Shown here one piece after another: positions 56,228 to 56,603 of a DNA stretch of 56,603 nt; the first letter of the stretch is position 1; the number at the start of each line of letters is the position of its first letter. Made by a program: the position numbers and the translations under genes. The stretch is from the NCBI GenBank assembly GCA_025454815.1, contig JALONR010000012.1, forward strand, positions 1-56,603. Direction: 5' to 3'. The stretch comes from Bacteroidales bacterium. GTDB taxonomy: Bacteria > Bacteroidota > Bacteroidia > Bacteroidales > VadinHA17. Below the pieces are notes generated by a model. The model was not told where the DNA came from and did no database searches. It worked only from the letters and a program-made list of their open reading frames with translations.

Positions 56228-56603
56228 ATGAAAAAGGAATTTCTTTTAGGCGCCTACAGAAACTGTCCGGGAACAGGTAAAGACAAAAAAACAACTCCGC
56301 ATCGAAGCCCGTCAGAAGATTAAGGTACAGGAACAGAATCAGAGCGGTGATCCCATTATGACAAAGACTCAGAGCGGTGACCCCATCATGACAAGGACTC
56401 AGAGCGGTGATCCCATCATGACAAAGACTCAGAGCGGTGATCCCATCATGACAAAGACTCAGAGCGGTGATCCCATCATGACAAAGACCCAGAGCGGTGA
56501 CCCGATCATGACCCAGACCCAGACCCGCACCCAGAATCATGGTGCTGCCGTCAGTGAGACTGCAAAACAGGCTAAGACCCAGTCAGGGACTGGTAAGGGT
56601 GAG
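56228..56603 (+). pseudogene. Repeat protein gene with probable frameshift near the start, cut by window end
   Basis: An ATG at 56228 lies downstream of a good promoter but encodes only MKKEFLLGAYRNCPGTG... (31 codons, stop at 56321). The long open frame that carries the repeats is offset by one base: it opens after a TAG at 56247-56249 and reads TETVREQVKTKKQLRIEA, then IKVQEQ, then six QSGDPIMTKT units, then QTRTQNHGAA, and leaves the window still open. It has no ATG, GTG or TTG before the repeats. A skip of one base after codon 7 would join both frames. The predicted protein would lack a signal-peptide core, so a deletion in that core is a simple explanation. Function unknown. Confidence 0.5.
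56340..56519 (+). repeat. Six tandem 30-bp repeats encoding QSGDPIMTKT
   Basis: The unit begins CAGAGCGGTGATCCCATC and is repeated six times without spacers, with only isolated substitutions (ATT/ATC, GAC/GAT, AGG/AAG, ACC/ACT). The length is a multiple of three, so repeat number changes preserve the frame. Confidence 0.9.

Noticed and set aside
56340..56519. Regular 30-bp repeats suggest a CRISPR array
   Set aside because: The units are contiguous with no spacers, keep one reading frame and encode a decapeptide. No cas gene is present.
56196..56540. Open frame on the minus strand across the repeats (CHDGITALS-type protein)
   Set aside because: It is the complement of the tandem repeat, which has no stop codon in that frame. 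Promoter and composition support the plus strand.

Overview
The window is a stretch of a Bacteroidota genome, most probably order Bacteroidales. The evidence is two SusC/SusD pairs, many lipoprotein signals, DUF4294, a Nudix-type AraR, perfect or near-perfect TAnnTTTG promoter -7 boxes and few Shine-Dalgarno sequences. No rRNA, tRNA, CRISPR array, insertion sequence or phage gene was found.

Layout. 0-3.6 kb: housekeeping and envelope genes (metallo-beta-lactamase hydrolase, pcm, polyprenyl-phosphate sugar transferase, MORN-repeat protein). 3.6-8.4 kb: a SusC/SusD pair without enzymes beside it. 8.6-13.5 kb: elbB, DUF4294, a DUF3267 zincin, a POT-family transporter and a PHP phosphoesterase. 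13.5-24.2 kb: GH2, mobA (no canonical start codon) overlapping fhs, an RsmF-like rRNA methyltransferase, a short DmeF-like CDF transporter and a PA14-GH3 enzyme. 24.3-27.1 kb: a Tat-exported Gfo/Idh/MocA oxidoreductase followed by a tandem DUF1080 lipoprotein, which resembles a 3-keto-glycoside pathway.

27.2-52.5 kb is an L-arabinose locus, all on the minus strand. In order of transcription it has a Na+/sugar symporter, araA, araR, araD, araB, two GH127 genes, then susC, susD and a plug-only protein, then GH51 and GH127, then GH51 and galM. The logic is outer-membrane capture by SusCD, periplasmic release of alpha- and beta-L-arabinofuranosyl residues by GH51 and GH127, anomer interconversion by GalM, inner-membrane import, and AraA/AraB/AraD conversion to D-xylulose 5-phosphate. 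No endo-acting arabinanase and no GH43 is present.

Palindromes of the form AARTGTA-N5-TACACTW lie upstream of three of the arabinose transcription units and are the likely AraR operators. A fifth copy sits in the non-coding gap between the dmeF-like and rsmF-like genes. There a consensus -7 box, three paired stems and a strong intrinsic terminator outline a candidate small RNA of about 130 nt. A G/U-rich tract in it is complementary to the 5' leader of the first susC. A second G/U tract plus terminator lies between an AraR box and the GH51 gene at 35.7 kb.

52.8-56.6 kb: on the plus strand, a secreted Q/R-rich low-complexity protein, an outer-membrane barrel-like protein, an OmpR-type response regulator with a histidine kinase, and a repeat protein (six 30-bp repeats) that appears frameshifted near its start and runs off the window end.
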